DNA of 64,000 nucleotides from Muribaculaceae bacterium Isolate-104 (HZI) (GCA_003762715.1 RIBJ01000033.1:82602-146601); one strand, 5' to 3'; positions 45,465-55,480 are shown, numbered from the stretch's first letter. Program-made: numbers and translations. The notes: a model not told the origin generated them from the letters alone.

Positions 45465-47696
45465 ATGATAAAGGAGATAACAGCAGCCGTGGCTCTCGCT
45501 GCGGGCATCACGTCTTCCGCGTCAAACGTGGAGGTTGCGTGGCAGAATCTTGCGAACCGTATCGGAGCGGACGGCAAGGCGGAATATGTTCAGCGTTTTA
45601 TAATAAGCGGCGATCTTAAGGATTTGTCGCGGCTGGCTTTCTGTCAGTTTGACAGAGCCATGAAGCCGGTGAATGTCCAGGACACCGTGGCTCGCATAAT
45701 ACCCGGTTATTATTACATAGCATCGCCGCGTTTTGCCGCCGGTGCCGACAGTGTGGTTGTGGACATAGTGACATCGGGCAATATGCCGGCGTACAGCTAT
45801 GGTCCGGACGGTGTTCACGGAGTGGATGCCGCCGGCAAGCCGTTTGATGTGAGCATGAAACGCCTGTCGGGAACCGAGCGGAGCGAACAGTGGGCTTTGC
45901 CCGGAAAAGACCGGATGCCTTATGGCGACAAGGTGTATGAGATAAACGAAAAGCTCGTGTCGGGGGCTACGGCTCCGGGGGCGTATGACATAGTGCCGTC
46001 ATTCAAAAAAGTGACAGCCGGCACCGGCGAGTATGTTGCGTCGGCAAGCAAGGCTCCTCAGGCAAAACTTATAAAAAACGACAATTCTGAGTATTACCGT
46101 ATCACAGTGACTCCGGAAGGCATTGTGATAGAGGGTGCGAGCCGGGGCGCGATATATACCGCCTCGCGCACTGTTGAGCGTCTGTTGAAAATGCACGGAG
46201 GCAAATTGCCCGCGGCTGTGGTTGAAGACTGGCCTGACTATGGCTACAGAGGCGTGATGATAGATGTGGCACGCAACTTCCAGACTCTCGACCAGATGAA
46301 GAAGTTTGTGGATGTGATGGCAGACTACCGTCTCAACAGACTCCAGTTTCATTTCATTGACGATGAGGCGTGGCGACTTGAGATACCCGGCTTGCCCGAA
46401 CTCACAGAGTACGGCAGCAAACGCGGTTACACAACCGACGAAAAGAACAACCTTGCCCAAATATATTCCGGTGACGGCACAACCTCGGGCAAATGGGGCA
46501 ACGGTCATTATACAAGAGCCGAATTTATTGATTTTCTGAAATATTGCGATGCCAGAGGGGTGAAGGTAATACCTGAAATAGAGACCCCCGGACATGCGCG
46601 TGCCGCTGTTCATGCAATGGAAACGCGGTACCGCAACACCGGCGACGCGTCATTCCGCCTGCGCGAGGACGGCGATACTTCAAAATACCGTTCTGCCCAG
46701 GATTTCGGCGACAATGTTATCAACCCCGCGCTGCCCGGTCCCTATAAGTTCATGGAAAAGGTTTTTGACGAAATCATAGCCATGTACAAGGAAGCCGGTG
46801 TGCCGCTCGAAACCATACACATCGGAGGCGATGAAGTGCCTCACGGAGCCTGGAGCGGTTCGCCGTCGGCTATCAGGTTTATGAAAGAGCATAATATGTC
46901 TGGCGAGGGAGACCTGCATGTGTACTGGGCAAAATGGCTCGGCGAGACTCTTCAGAAACGCGGACTCAAGATGGCAGGCTGGCAGGAAGTGGCGCTCGGC
47001 AAAGACGAGGAGATAGCAAAGGGTATCGCTCCTTATGTCGGATTTATCAACCTGTGGGTTACCTGGCCCGGCAAGGGAGAGACAGTGCTGCCTGCCGTAA
47101 AGGCACAGCAGCTCGGGCTGCCGGTGGTGCTGTCTACAGCACAGGGCTATTACTTTGACCAGTCGTACAGCGGTCATCCCGACGAACGCGGACTGCCGTG
47201 GGCAATGCTTACCGACGAGTTCAACTCGCTCGATGCCTATCCCTCGGTAATATCTCCCACACAGCCGGGCGGCAAGGTTATCGGTGTGCAGGGACAGCTG
47301 TGGAGCGAGACAGTGCGCGGCCCCGAATGGATGGAGCTTTACCTGTTTCCGAAAATGCTCGGCATGGCGGAACGCAGCTGGAACTCCGATACCACATACA
47401 GCCACGCAGCTTTCAACCGTGTGCTTGACCGGCATGAGCTGCCTTACCTTGTAGGGCGCGGCGTGAATATCCACATGCGTCAGCCGGGTATAAAGGTTGA
47501 CGGTGGTAAGCTGTTGATGAATTCACCGTATGAAGGTGGTGTGATTCGCTACACCCTTGACGGCTCCGAGCCGACAAAAGAATCTCCTGAATACACCGGT
47601 GCGGTAGCCCTCCCGGCGGGAACAAAGGAGGTGAGAGCGCGCCTGTATCATCTCGGCAAGGAGAGTGTCACAAGCATACTTCCCGTAAATAAATGA
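45465..47696 (+). CDS. GH20 beta-N-acetylhexosaminidase (743 aa)
   Basis: A second exported hexosaminidase. The start at 45465 gives a signal peptide (MIKEITAAVALAAGITSSAS). An N-terminal carbohydrate-binding/beta-sandwich region (about 20-120; CHB_HEX-like) precedes the GH20b domain and the barrel with YRGVMIDVARNFQTLDQMKK and the catalytic Asp456-Glu457 in HIGGDEVPHGAW. A chitobiase C-terminal-like domain (IRYTLDGSEPTKESPEYTG) ends the protein. Domain order differs from the other GH20 enzyme here by the extra N-terminal part, closer to bacterial chitobiases. Confidence 0.9.
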   Translation: MIKEITAAVALAAGITSSASNVEVAWQNLANRIGADGKAEYVQRFIISGDLKDLSRLAFCQFDRAMKPVNVQDTVARIIPGYYYIASPRFAAGADSVVVDIVTSGNMPAYSYGPDGVHGVDAAGKPFDVSMKRLSGTERSEQWALPGKDRMPYGDKVYEINEKLVSGATAPGAYDIVPSFKKVTAGTGEYVASASKAPQAKLIKNDNSEYYRITVTPEGIVIEGASRGAIYTASRTVERLLKMHGGKLPAAVVEDWPDYGYRGVMIDVARNFQTLDQMKKFVDVMADYRLNRLQFHFIDDEAWRLEIPGLPELTEYGSKRGYTTDEKNNLAQIYSGDGTTSGKWGNGHYTRAEFIDFLKYCDARGVKVIPEIETPGHARAAVHAMETRYRNTGDASFRLREDGDTSKYRSAQDFGDNVINPALPGPYKFMEKVFDEIIAMYKEAGVPLETIHIGGDEVPHGAWSGSPSAIRFMKEHNMSGEGDLHVYWAKWLGETLQKRGLKMAGWQEVALGKDEEIAKGIAPYVGFINLWVTWPGKGETVLPAVKAQQLGLPVVLSTAQGYYFDQSYSGHPDERGLPWAMLTDEFNSLDAYPSVISPTQPGGKVIGVQGQLWSETVRGPEWMELYLFPKMLGMAERSWNSDTTYSHAAFNRVLDRHELPYLVGRGVNIHMRQPGIKVDGGKLLMNSPYEGGVIRYTLDGSEPTKESPEYTGAVALPAGTKEVRARLYHLGKESVTSILPVNK

Positions 47697-47721
47697 TTGT
47701 AAATCCTTAATAACCAGTTGT

Positions 47722-47749
47722 GGAGCGCGCGCCGGAAGGTGCGCGCTCC
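47722..47749 (+). promoter_or_regulatory. GC-rich hairpin between GH20 and the nicotinamidase gene
   Basis: A 12-bp stem with one G-T pair (47722-47733 with 47738-47749) and a GGAA tetraloop. No T-run follows. It may stop or slow polymerase, or shape the leader of the nicotinamidase gene. Confidence 0.55.
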
Positions 47750-47771
47750 TGCTATGACACTTGACTGTGAA

Positions 47772-48350
47772 ATGGAAAGAAAAACCGGACGGATGCTGTT
47801 GGTCGTAGACCCTCAGATAGACTTTGTGAGCGGGTCGCTCCCGGTGCCTGGAGCTGCGGAGGCTATGGACAGCCTTGCCACATATATTCTGTCAAATCCG
47901 CAGAGCTACGATCTGAAGATTGTGACTGCGGACAATCACCCCTTCAACCACAGCTCTTTTGCCGATGCGGGCGGCAAATGGAGCCGTCACTGTGTGCGCT
48001 CAAGTGTAGGGGCTGCTATATATCCCGCTGTATTTGATGCCCTGCACGCAACCCGGGGCGACACACTGCTGTTATATAAAGGAGAGGATGCCGCAAAAGA
48101 GGAATATTCCGTATTTCAGGCTCCGGGTGCGGCTGCCCTTGTAGCAAAACTTGCAGGCGACATGGGCATAACGGCTGCCGATATATGCGGTCTAGCGGGT
48201 GATGTGTGCGTTCTGTCGACATTGCGCGATGCCATTGCTCTTTTCCCCGACATAGAGTTTCGGGTGCTGGCAGCCTATAGCCCGAGTATTGACGGCGGCG
48301 CGGCTCTTGACAGTTTTATTGACCAAAACTCACTTATATGCATCAGATAA
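47772..48350 (+). CDS. pncA: nicotinamidase-like cysteine hydrolase (192 aa)
   Basis: Isochorismatase-fold hydrolase, probably nicotinamide to nicotinate. The catalytic Asp is in LLVVDPQIDFVSG, metal-binding Asp/His in TADNHP, a further His in WSRHC, the catalytic Lys in LYKGED and the nucleophile Cys in LAGDVCVLST. The start is placed at 47772; ATG at 47754 or 47793 are alternatives. The end overlaps the pncB start by 13 bases, so the two make a nicotinamide-to-NaMN salvage pair, which supports nicotinamidase over other family functions. Confidence 0.85.
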   Translation: MERKTGRMLLVVDPQIDFVSGSLPVPGAAEAMDSLATYILSNPQSYDLKIVTADNHPFNHSSFADAGGKWSRHCVRSSVGAAIYPAVFDALHATRGDTLLLYKGEDAAKEEYSVFQAPGAAALVAKLAGDMGITAADICGLAGDVCVLSTLRDAIALFPDIEFRVLAAYSPSIDGGAALDSFIDQNSLICIR

Positions 48351-49558
48351 TAACTCATTTTACCGACGATGACCTTTACAAGCTGACGATGTGCTGCGCG
48401 GTGATAGACAATTATCCGCGCGCTCAGGTCAAGTACGCATTTACCGACCGCGACTCCACGCCGTATCCTCCCGGCTTTGCCGACGAGTTGCGCCGGCAGA
48501 TAGAGCTGCTGGAAGGGGTGTGCGTGACAGATGAGGAGATTGCATTCATGAAGCGCCGCTGTCCGTACATTCCGTTCTGGTTCTATAATTTTCTGAAAGG
48601 CTACAGGTTTCGCCGTGAGTGGGTTCGTGTGAGTCAGGATGCGCAAGGTCATCTCTCTGTAGGCTTCGAGGGGTGCTGGAGCGATACGATACTTCTTGAA
48701 GTAAAAGTGCTTGCCATAATATCAGAACTTTATTACGAAATGACAGGGGAGAGCAGAAAGCTTGACCTGGAGGCGTACTACGGCAAATCCTGGGACAAGG
48801 CGCGGCGGCTGATTGAAGCCGGATGCAGTTTCAGCGATTTCGGCACACGGCGCCGGGCTTCGTTTGCCGCGCAGGATGTGGTTGTCAGAGCCATGAGCGA
48901 GTGTGGCGGCGAGATTTCCGGTCCCGGACGCTTTGTCGGCACAAGCAATGTGTACTTTGCCATGAAGTATGACCTGGTGCCGGTAGGCACAATGGCTCAT
49001 GAATTTGTCTGCGCCATAGCGGGCATGTTCGGTCCGCAGATGGCAAACCACCTTGCAATGCGGGCGTGGTCAACAACATACCGCGGAGCGTTGGGCACAT
49101 TTCTTTACGACACATACGGCTGGCACATATTCAGCCTGAACTTTTCGGAAGATTACGCCAATATGTTCAAGGGGCTCAGGGTTGACAGCGGAGACAACTA
49201 CGAGCAGCTGGAGCGGATAAGACGCAAGTACCTCTCTCTGGGCATAGACCCCGCCACCAAACAGGTGGTTTTCAGCAACGCGCTCAGTACCGAGGAGGCT
49301 GTGCGGCTTCAGAACCATGCCGCCGGAAAATGCATACCGTCGTTTGGCATAGGCACTCACTTCACAAATGATTTTCCGGGTGTAAAGCCCCGAAACATTG
49401 TCATAAAGCTCACGGATGTCAAAATAACAGAATCGTGGGACTTTTACAATTCCACTTGCAAACTCAGCGAGGACAAGGGAAAGCACACCGGCAACCCCGC
49501 CACAGTTCGCCGGTTTATGGAAGCCTTGAACATGGACTGCGCCGGAGACTCCGTGTGA
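48338..49558 (+). CDS. pncB: nicotinate phosphoribosyltransferase (406 aa)
   Basis: Makes nicotinate mononucleotide from nicotinate and PRPP with ATP hydrolysis. Recognised by DDDLYKLTMCCAVI at the N-terminus, the FSDFGTRRR box, GTSNVYFAMKYDLVPVGTMAHEF with the His that is phosphorylated, LRVDSGDN and FGIGTHFTND. Length is normal for the bacterial type I enzyme. Translation overlaps the nicotinamidase gene. Confidence 0.93.
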   Translation: MHQIITHFTDDDLYKLTMCCAVIDNYPRAQVKYAFTDRDSTPYPPGFADELRRQIELLEGVCVTDEEIAFMKRRCPYIPFWFYNFLKGYRFRREWVRVSQDAQGHLSVGFEGCWSDTILLEVKVLAIISELYYEMTGESRKLDLEAYYGKSWDKARRLIEAGCSFSDFGTRRRASFAAQDVVVRAMSECGGEISGPGRFVGTSNVYFAMKYDLVPVGTMAHEFVCAIAGMFGPQMANHLAMRAWSTTYRGALGTFLYDTYGWHIFSLNFSEDYANMFKGLRVDSGDNYEQLERIRRKYLSLGIDPATKQVVFSNALSTEEAVRLQNHAAGKCIPSFGIGTHFTNDFPGVKPRNIVIKLTDVKITESWDFYNSTCKLSEDKGKHTGNPATVRRFMEALNMDCAGDSV

Positions 49559-49628
49559 GCGCCGTTGCACACATTGGCGCGCAACCGTGCAATTTTGAGA
49601 CGTTTTGTCGAATTAGCCGGGTAAATGG

Positions 49629-49660
49629 TTTGGAATAGCGGCTCTAAATGCGTACTTTTG
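49629..49660 (+). promoter_or_regulatory. promoter of the lysS-gpsA-pgi operon
   Basis: TTTG (49629-49632), 20 bases, TACTTTTG (49653-49660): a complete consensus match, about 20 nt before the lysS start at 49686. Confidence 0.8.
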
Positions 49661-49685
49661 CGGATATTTGATAAAATGCATAAAT

Positions 49686-51449
49686 ATGGCAATTAAGAAT
49701 ATCCTTGAATTGAGTGAGCAGGAGATTGTGCGCCGCGGCAGTATGGACGAGCTGCGCGCAAGAGGCATTGACCCGTATCCCGCAGCAGAATATAAAGTAA
49801 ACGCCCGTACGGAAGAGATTAAATCCTCCTTCAGCGACGAGGCGCCCCGGCGTCAGGTGGCTATTGCCGGCAGAGTGATGAGCCGCCGCATAATGGGCAA
49901 GGCGTCATTCCTTGAAATCCAGGATTCAGAGGGTCGCATACAGGTGTATGTCAGCCGCGACGACCTTTGTCCGGGCGAAGACAAGGAGTTTTATAACACC
50001 GTAATAAAAAAACTGCTTGACATAGGCGACTTTATCGGAGTTGAAGGCTATGTTTTCCGCACGCAGATGGGTGAGATTACCGTTCATGCCGAAAAAATAA
50101 CCTTCCTCGGCAAATCGCTTCGCCCCCTCCCTATTGTTAAAGTCAAAGACGGTGTTACCTATGACGCGTTTGACGACCCCGAACTGAGATACCGCCGCAG
50201 GTACGTGGATCTGGTGGTGAACGACGGCGTAAAAGAGATATTCCTCAAGCGCACAAGGGTCTACACCTCAATGCGCGAGTTTTTCAACACAGCCGGCTAT
50301 ACCGAGGTGGAAACCCCCATACTCCAGTCTATTCCCGGAGGTGCTGCGGCTCGCCCCTTCATAACCCACCACAACGCCCTCGACATGCCGCTATATCTGC
50401 GCATTGCCGACGAGCTGTATCTCAAGCGCCTGATTGTAGGCGGCTTTGAAGGTGTCTACGAATTTTCCAAGAATTTCCGAAACGAAGGTATGGACCGCAC
50501 CCATAACCCCGAATTCACATGTATGGAAATTTATGTGGCTTACAAGGACTACAACTGGATGATGGACTTTACCGAACGCATGCTTGAAAAGATATGCATG
50601 GATGTGAACGGTACAACCGAGGTTAAGGTAGGCGACAACACTATCAGCTTCAAGGCTCCGTATCGCAGAGTCACAATGATTGACGCCATAAAGGAATTTA
50701 CCGGTATAGACATAACCGGCATGGGCGAGGACGAGCTGCGCGATGTCTGCGCCCGTCTTGACATAGAAACAGACCCCTCAATGGGCAAAGGCAAGCTGAT
50801 TGATGAAATCTTCGGCGAAAAATGCGAGGGCAACTTCATTCAGCCCACATTTATAATAGACTATCCCATTGAGATGTCTCCTCTGACAAAGCGCCACCGC
50901 AACAACCCTGAGCTTACAGAGCGCTTTGAGCTTATGGTAAACGGCAAGGAGCTTGCAAACGCATACTCCGAGCTGAATGACCCGATTGACCAGTACGAAC
51001 GCTTTGCCGAGCAGATGCGTCTCAGTGAAAAAGGCGATGACGAGGCTATGATTATCGATGCTGACTTTATACGGGCTCTCGAGTACGGCATGCCTCCGAC
51101 ATCGGGCATGGGCATAGGTATGGACCGTCTGGTGATGCTCATGACCGGACAGACCACAATCCAGGAAGTCCTGTTCTTCCCGCAGATGCGCCCCGAAAAG
51201 AAACAGAAACGCGACAACGCCGCAGTGTTTGCTACTGTAGGAGTGCCCGAAGAGTGGGTGGCTCCGCTCCACAAACTCGGTGTGCTCACCATTGCACAGC
51301 TTGCGGCAACACAGTCTGCCGGCAAACTGCAGCAGGATTTGTGCGGGCTCAACAAGAAGTTTAAACTCGAGCTTGCAAACCCCGCTGTAGACGAGGTCAA
51401 GGCATGGGTTGTTTCCGCGTCTGAGAAAGCCCCGCAGGAAAACGAATAA
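49686..51449 (+). CDS. lysS: lysyl-tRNA synthetase, class II (587 aa)
   Basis: Charges tRNA-Lys. N-terminal OB-fold anticodon domain (AIAGRVMSRRIMGKASFLEI), then class II motifs: motif 2 KNFRNEGMDRTHNPEFTCME and motif 3 GMGIGMDRLVMLMTG. After motif 3 an added C-terminal tail of about 75 residues (helical, ending KAPQENE) is typical of Bacteroidales LysS. The start at 49686 is chosen over 49668 because it is a strong family start (MAIKNILELSEQE) and the earlier one almost abuts the transcription start. Confidence 0.95.
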   Translation: MAIKNILELSEQEIVRRGSMDELRARGIDPYPAAEYKVNARTEEIKSSFSDEAPRRQVAIAGRVMSRRIMGKASFLEIQDSEGRIQVYVSRDDLCPGEDKEFYNTVIKKLLDIGDFIGVEGYVFRTQMGEITVHAEKITFLGKSLRPLPIVKVKDGVTYDAFDDPELRYRRRYVDLVVNDGVKEIFLKRTRVYTSMREFFNTAGYTEVETPILQSIPGGAAARPFITHHNALDMPLYLRIADELYLKRLIVGGFEGVYEFSKNFRNEGMDRTHNPEFTCMEIYVAYKDYNWMMDFTERMLEKICMDVNGTTEVKVGDNTISFKAPYRRVTMIDAIKEFTGIDITGMGEDELRDVCARLDIETDPSMGKGKLIDEIFGEKCEGNFIQPTFIIDYPIEMSPLTKRHRNNPELTERFELMVNGKELANAYSELNDPIDQYERFAEQMRLSEKGDDEAMIIDADFIRALEYGMPPTSGMGIGMDRLVMLMTGQTTIQEVLFFPQMRPEKKQKRDNAAVFATVGVPEEWVAPLHKLGVLTIAQLAATQSAGKLQQDLCGLNKKFKLELANPAVDEVKAWVVSASEKAPQENE

Positions 51450-51479
51450 CAAAAGCAGTTTCCAAATTGTTATAATTCC

Positions 51480-52475
51480 ATGAATTTTCCAGGAACAATA
51501 GCGGTTATGGGTGGCGGCAGCTGGGCTACGGCTCTTGCAAAACTGCTGCTTGACAACTGCGAGACAATATACTGGTACATGCGGCGCGACGACCGTATTG
51601 CCGACTTCAAGCGGCTGCGGCGAAATCCGACATACCTCAGCGATGTTGTCTTCGACATAGAACGTATCGAGTTCTCGTCAGACATTAATTATGTCTGCTC
51701 TCAGGCCGACACCCTGCTTCTTGTCATGCCCTCGCCCTACTTCAAGGCTCATGTCGACAAGATTAACGTCGACCTGTCCGACAAATACGTCGTGTCGGCT
51801 GTAAAAGGCATTGTGCCTGACGACAACCTCATCATAACCACATACATGCAGCAACGCTTCGGGGTGAAGCCCGAACGCACGCTTGTGGTAAGCGGGCCGT
51901 GCCATGCCGAGGAAGTTGCTCTCGACCGCCAGAGCTACCTTACAGTCGGCTGCAACGACATTTTCCACGCAGAGAAGTTTGCCGGCTGTCTGAGCGGCAA
52001 GGCATTGAAAACCATAACATCCAGCGATGTAAACGGTATTGAGTACGCGGCTGTGCTCAAAAACGTCTATTCGATTGCCGCCGGAATTGTCCACGGTCTC
52101 AAAAACGGCGACAACTTCCTCGCCATGCTTGTGAGCAATGCAATCCGCGAGATGGAGCGCTTTGTAAACACCGTCTGCCCCCGTCCGAGGCAGATATGCG
52201 ACTCCGTTTATCTCGGCGACCTGCTCGTGACATCCTACTCCCGCTTCAGCCGAAACCATAATTTCGGCTCCATGATAGGAAGAGGCTATTCCGTCAAAGC
52301 GGCGAGAATGGAGATGGAGCAGACTGCCGAAGGCTACTACGGCACAAAATGCATCCATGAGATAAACCGTAGCTACGATGTGCCGATGCCTATTCTCGAC
52401 GGGGTCTACGACATTCTTTACCGCGGAGCTAACCCCGCCCAGGCGATTAAAGAAATGTCCGACACCTTTATTTGA
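51480..52475 (+). CDS. gpsA: glycerol-3-phosphate dehydrogenase, NAD(P)+ (331 aa)
   Basis: Makes glycerol-3-phosphate from dihydroxyacetone phosphate for phospholipids. N-terminal Rossmann motif IAVMGGGSWATALAKLLLDN; VVSAVKGIVPDDN; the catalytic Lys region in NGIEYAAVLKNVYSIAAGI; and the C-terminal helical domain with YSRFSRNHNFGSMIGRGYSV. Full length. It lies 30 bases after lysS and 28 before pgi, a cluster kept in many Bacteroidales. Confidence 0.93.
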   Translation: MNFPGTIAVMGGGSWATALAKLLLDNCETIYWYMRRDDRIADFKRLRRNPTYLSDVVFDIERIEFSSDINYVCSQADTLLLVMPSPYFKAHVDKINVDLSDKYVVSAVKGIVPDDNLIITTYMQQRFGVKPERTLVVSGPCHAEEVALDRQSYLTVGCNDIFHAEKFAGCLSGKALKTITSSDVNGIEYAAVLKNVYSIAAGIVHGLKNGDNFLAMLVSNAIREMERFVNTVCPRPRQICDSVYLGDLLVTSYSRFSRNHNFGSMIGRGYSVKAARMEMEQTAEGYYGTKCIHEINRSYDVPMPILDGVYDILYRGANPAQAIKEMSDTFI

Positions 52476-52503
52476 TTGAAAAACAACCTCTAAGCATATA
52501 GCT

Positions 52504-53853
52504 ATGAACAAAATTGACATCAATGTATCTGCCGTTTACAAGACTGTAGATGCCGACGGGCTCAAAGCCCTTGTGCCCGAAGCCATTAAGGCGCTTGACA
52601 CCGTGGACACCGCTACCGGTGCCGGCAACGACTTTCTCGGCTGGGTAAATCTGCCCGCCGCAACCCCCGCGTCTCTTATTGAAGACATCGAGGCTACTGC
52701 CGCACGCCTGCGCGAAACTTGCGAATATGTGGTGTGCATCGGAATCGGCGGGTCATACCTCGGCGCTAAAGCGGTCATTGAGGCTCTCAGCGACTCGTTT
52801 GTCGCATACAGACCCTCGAACGGACACCCCAAGGTGGTTTTTGCCGGACAAAACATAGGCGAAGACTACATGTTCGAACTCATGGACCTGCTCGCCGACA
52901 AAAAATTCGGCATAATAGTAATATCCAAGAGCGGCACCACTACAGAACCCGCAATAGCTTTCCGCCTCCTCAAGGAGCAGCTTGAGCGCAAGGAGGGCAA
53001 GGAAAAAGTGTCACAGCTCATCGTGGCGATAACAGACGCCAAAAAAGGCGCTCTCCGTCAGCTTGCTACAGAAGAGGGCTACAAGACATTCGTTATTGAC
53101 GACAATGTCGGCGGACGCTTCTCGGTGCTTTCTCCTGTAGGACTGCTGCCCATAGCGGTTGCCGGCTATGACATAAAGGCGCTTATGGCAGGAGCTGCGG
53201 AAATGGAAAAGATTACCGCACAGCCCGACGAAAACAACCCCGCTCTGGTATACGCCCTTACACGCAACGCGCTCTACCGCGCCGGAAAGAAAATCGAGAT
53301 TCTGGCAAACTACTGCCCGAAACTGCATTATTTCGGCGAATGGTGGAAACAGCTCTACGGCGAAAGCGAAGGCAAGGACGGCAAGGGAATATTCCCCACA
53401 TCAGTCGACTTCACAACCGACCTCCACTCAATGGGGCAGTGGATTCAGGAAGGCGAGCGCACAGTGTTTGAAACAGTGCTCACCCTTCAGCAGCAGGACC
53501 ATGAAGTGCTTGTGCCGACAGACAACGCCAACCTTGACGGTCTCAACTTCCTTGCCGGAAAGCGCATCGACCAGGTAAATAAAATGGCTGAGCTCGGCAC
53601 CCGCATAGCCCATGTCGACGGCGGAGTGCCCAATATAGTGGTTTCTATACCCGCCCTGCGCGAACAATACATCGGACAGCTCATATACTTCTTTGAGAAA
53701 GCCTGCGGCATCAGCGGCTATCTGCTTGGAGTGAACCCCTTCAATCAGCCCGGTGTCGAAGCCTATAAGAAAAACATGTTCGCCCTTCTTGAAAAGCCCG
53801 GCTACGAAAAAGAAACAGCAGCAATGAAAGCGCGTCTCGCCGACCAGGGCTGA
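52504..53853 (+). CDS. pgi: glucose-6-phosphate isomerase (449 aa)
   Basis: Interconverts glucose-6-phosphate and fructose-6-phosphate. SIS-type sugar isomerase domains with [19 protein letters not shown] and [18 protein letters not shown], and the catalytic region [18 protein letters not shown]. At 449 residues it is the shorter form common in Firmicutes and Bacteroidota. Last gene of the operon, before a long-stem terminator. Confidence 0.94.
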   Translation: MNKIDINVSAVYKTVDADGLKALVPEAIKALDTVDTATGAGNDFLGWVNLPAATPASLIEDIEATAARLRETCEYVVCIGIGGSYLGAKAVIEALSDSFVAYRPSNGHPKVVFAGQNIGEDYMFELMDLLADKKFGIIVISKSGTTTEPAIAFRLLKEQLERKEGKEKVSQLIVAITDAKKGALRQLATEEGYKTFVIDDNVGGRFSVLSPVGLLPIAVAGYDIKALMAGAAEMEKITAQPDENNPALVYALTRNALYRAGKKIEILANYCPKLHYFGEWWKQLYGESEGKDGKGIFPTSVDFTTDLHSMGQWIQEGERTVFETVLTLQQQDHEVLVPTDNANLDGLNFLAGKRIDQVNKMAELGTRIAHVDGGVPNIVVSIPALREQYIGQLIYFFEKACGISGYLLGVNPFNQPGVEAYKKNMFALLEKPGYEKETAAMKARLADQG

Positions 53854-53880
53854 ACTCGCGACTGTAACGCTTGAAATACC

Positions 53881-53922
53881 ACCGACTCCCTTGCCGATGC
53901 CCGGCAAGGGAGTCGGTCGTTT
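53881..53922 (+). terminator. terminator of lysS-gpsA-pgi
   Basis: A perfect 15-bp stem (53881-53895 with 53903-53917) with a 7-base loop. The T-run after it is short (CGTTT), so efficiency is uncertain. Confidence 0.7.
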
Positions 53923-53977
53923 ATGCCCGCTCTAAGGCGACACTGCACAATAACTGACAATGCTTTTGCACATAATC

Positions 53978-53987
53978 GGGGGGGGGG
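53978..53987 (+). repeat. G10 homopolymer tract upstream of the phosphatase gene
   Basis: Ten G in a row, 140 bases before the phosphatase start and two bases before a palindrome. Homopolymers of this length slip readily and can vary promoter spacing. No TAnnTTTG element was found in 53988-54126, so the promoter type is unclear. Confidence 0.8.
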
Positions 53988-53989
53988 AT

Positions 53990-54006
53990 TTGGTTAATTT
54001 AACCAA
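53990..54006. promoter_or_regulatory. perfect palindrome, possible operator
   Basis: Eight-base arms TTGGTTAA/TTAACCAA around a single T. A size and symmetry suited to a dimeric repressor or activator, adjacent to the G10 tract and upstream of the phosphatase-porin pair. Confidence 0.55.
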
Positions 54007-54126
54007 TTTTTTGGGATTTATTTCTACAAATCATGTGAAAACAAAACAAAACTGGCTGCTAATATGTTAAAAGATTACTTAGATCAACGAACTATCATTA
54101 AAAACAATTTAAAACATTAAAACATT

Positions 54127-55428
54127 ATGAGAAGAATCCCTACAGTAGCATGCGCTATGTTGCTTGCTGTTCTTTTACCTGATCTGTCAATGGCACAGAA
54201 ACAGCGTTCACAGGAATTCAAAGACAAATATCAACTGAAGGAAGCCGTGGTTCTGAGCCGCCACAACATTCGTTCGCCTCTGAGCGACAGCAAGAGTGAC
54301 CTTGGTCAGATGACACCCCACGAATGGAACAAATGGACCGCTCCAAAAAGCGAGCTTACTCTGCGCGGCGGTGTGCTCGAAACCCAGATGGGACAGTATT
54401 TCCGCAAATGGGCGGAGGATGCCGGGCTGTTTCCCGTAAACCATACTCCCGATGCTGACGACGTGAACGTGATAGCCAACTCAATGCAGCGCTGCATAGC
54501 CACAGCCCAGTATTTCACTTCGGGATTCATGCCCGTGGGAGGCATTGAAGTCTATCACCGCTATATGCCCAGCAAAATGGACCCGCTGTTCAATCCGCAG
54601 CTCACCAAAGTGACTCCCGAGTTTGTTGCAACTGCCATGGAGCAGATCAAAGCAATGGGAGGCAAAAAAGGAATAAAAGGTATAAATGAGGCCATAGCTC
54701 CCGACTATGCCATGATTATTGACGTGATGGATGTGGACCAGTCGCCCATGGCAAAGAATAAAAATCCCAAACTTGATGCTCTTGACAACTATGACACGGA
54801 ATTCCTCTGGGAGGTCTATCAGGAGCCGAGGCTCAAGAGCGGTTCCGCGCTGAAGGAACTCAATTCGGCAAGCGACGCGCTGATACTCCAGTATTATGAG
54901 CAGCCTGATACCCTCAAGGCGGCATTCGGTCATAAACTCACCCGCAAAGACTGGGAAAAGATAGCCCATGTGAAGGACACCTACCAGGATGTGCTCTTCA
55001 CCGCTCCTATCGTGGCTGCCAATGTAGCTCACCCCCTTATCCAGTATATGTATGACGAGCTCCGTTCTCCCGACCGTAAATTCACATTCCTCGTAGGTCA
55101 TGACAGTAATCTTTCTTCCGTAGCCACCGCACTGGGAGTGGAGGAGTACGAGCTGCCAAATGCCATAGAGAAGAAAACTCCCATAGGCTCCAAGATAGTT
55201 GTGGAGAAATTTATAGGTAAGGACGGCAAGGAATATGCCGATGTCAACATCGTTTATCAGAGTGTGGATCAGCTCCGCAATATGGAGTTGCTCGACCTTG
55301 ACAATCCTCCCATGATTTATCCGCTGACTCTTGAAGGGCTTCAGCGAAACGCCGACGGCCTTTACGACATGGCAGACGTGAACGCACGCTTTGAGCAGGC
55401 GCTCCGCGACTACGAGAATATCAAATAA
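54127..55428 (+). CDS. agp: periplasmic glucose-1-phosphatase-like histidine acid phosphatase (433 aa)
   Basis: Histidine acid phosphatase, exported (signal peptide ending SMAQ). The phosphate-binding RHNIRSP (Arg45, His46) and the proton-donor HD in LVGHDSN (His325, Asp326) are intact. The sequence follows E. coli Agp closely through much of its length (TLRGGVLETQMGQYFRKW, SMQRCIATAQYF, KMDPLFNP, YQDVLFTAP, YQSVDQLRN), so glucose-1-phosphate or phytate-type substrates are likely. The porin-like gene 52 bases downstream suggests joint uptake of released phosphate. Confidence 0.88.
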   Translation: MRRIPTVACAMLLAVLLPDLSMAQKQRSQEFKDKYQLKEAVVLSRHNIRSPLSDSKSDLGQMTPHEWNKWTAPKSELTLRGGVLETQMGQYFRKWAEDAGLFPVNHTPDADDVNVIANSMQRCIATAQYFTSGFMPVGGIEVYHRYMPSKMDPLFNPQLTKVTPEFVATAMEQIKAMGGKKGIKGINEAIAPDYAMIIDVMDVDQSPMAKNKNPKLDALDNYDTEFLWEVYQEPRLKSGSALKELNSASDALILQYYEQPDTLKAAFGHKLTRKDWEKIAHVKDTYQDVLFTAPIVAANVAHPLIQYMYDELRSPDRKFTFLVGHDSNLSSVATALGVEEYELPNAIEKKTPIGSKIVVEKFIGKDGKEYADVNIVYQSVDQLRNMELLDLDNPPMIYPLTLEGLQRNADGLYDMADVNARFEQALRDYENIK

Positions 55429-55480
55429 TGTGTGGCACACAAATAGGCTGCATCAATAGAGAATCTCAATTAGTTATATC

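Noticed and set aside
51678..52523. 281-codon minus-strand frame opposite gpsA
   Set aside because: Shadow of gpsA; no recognisable domain.
54481..55440. 319-codon minus-strand frame opposite the phosphatase gene
   Set aside because: The sense protein aligns with Agp over its length; the antisense product has no family features.
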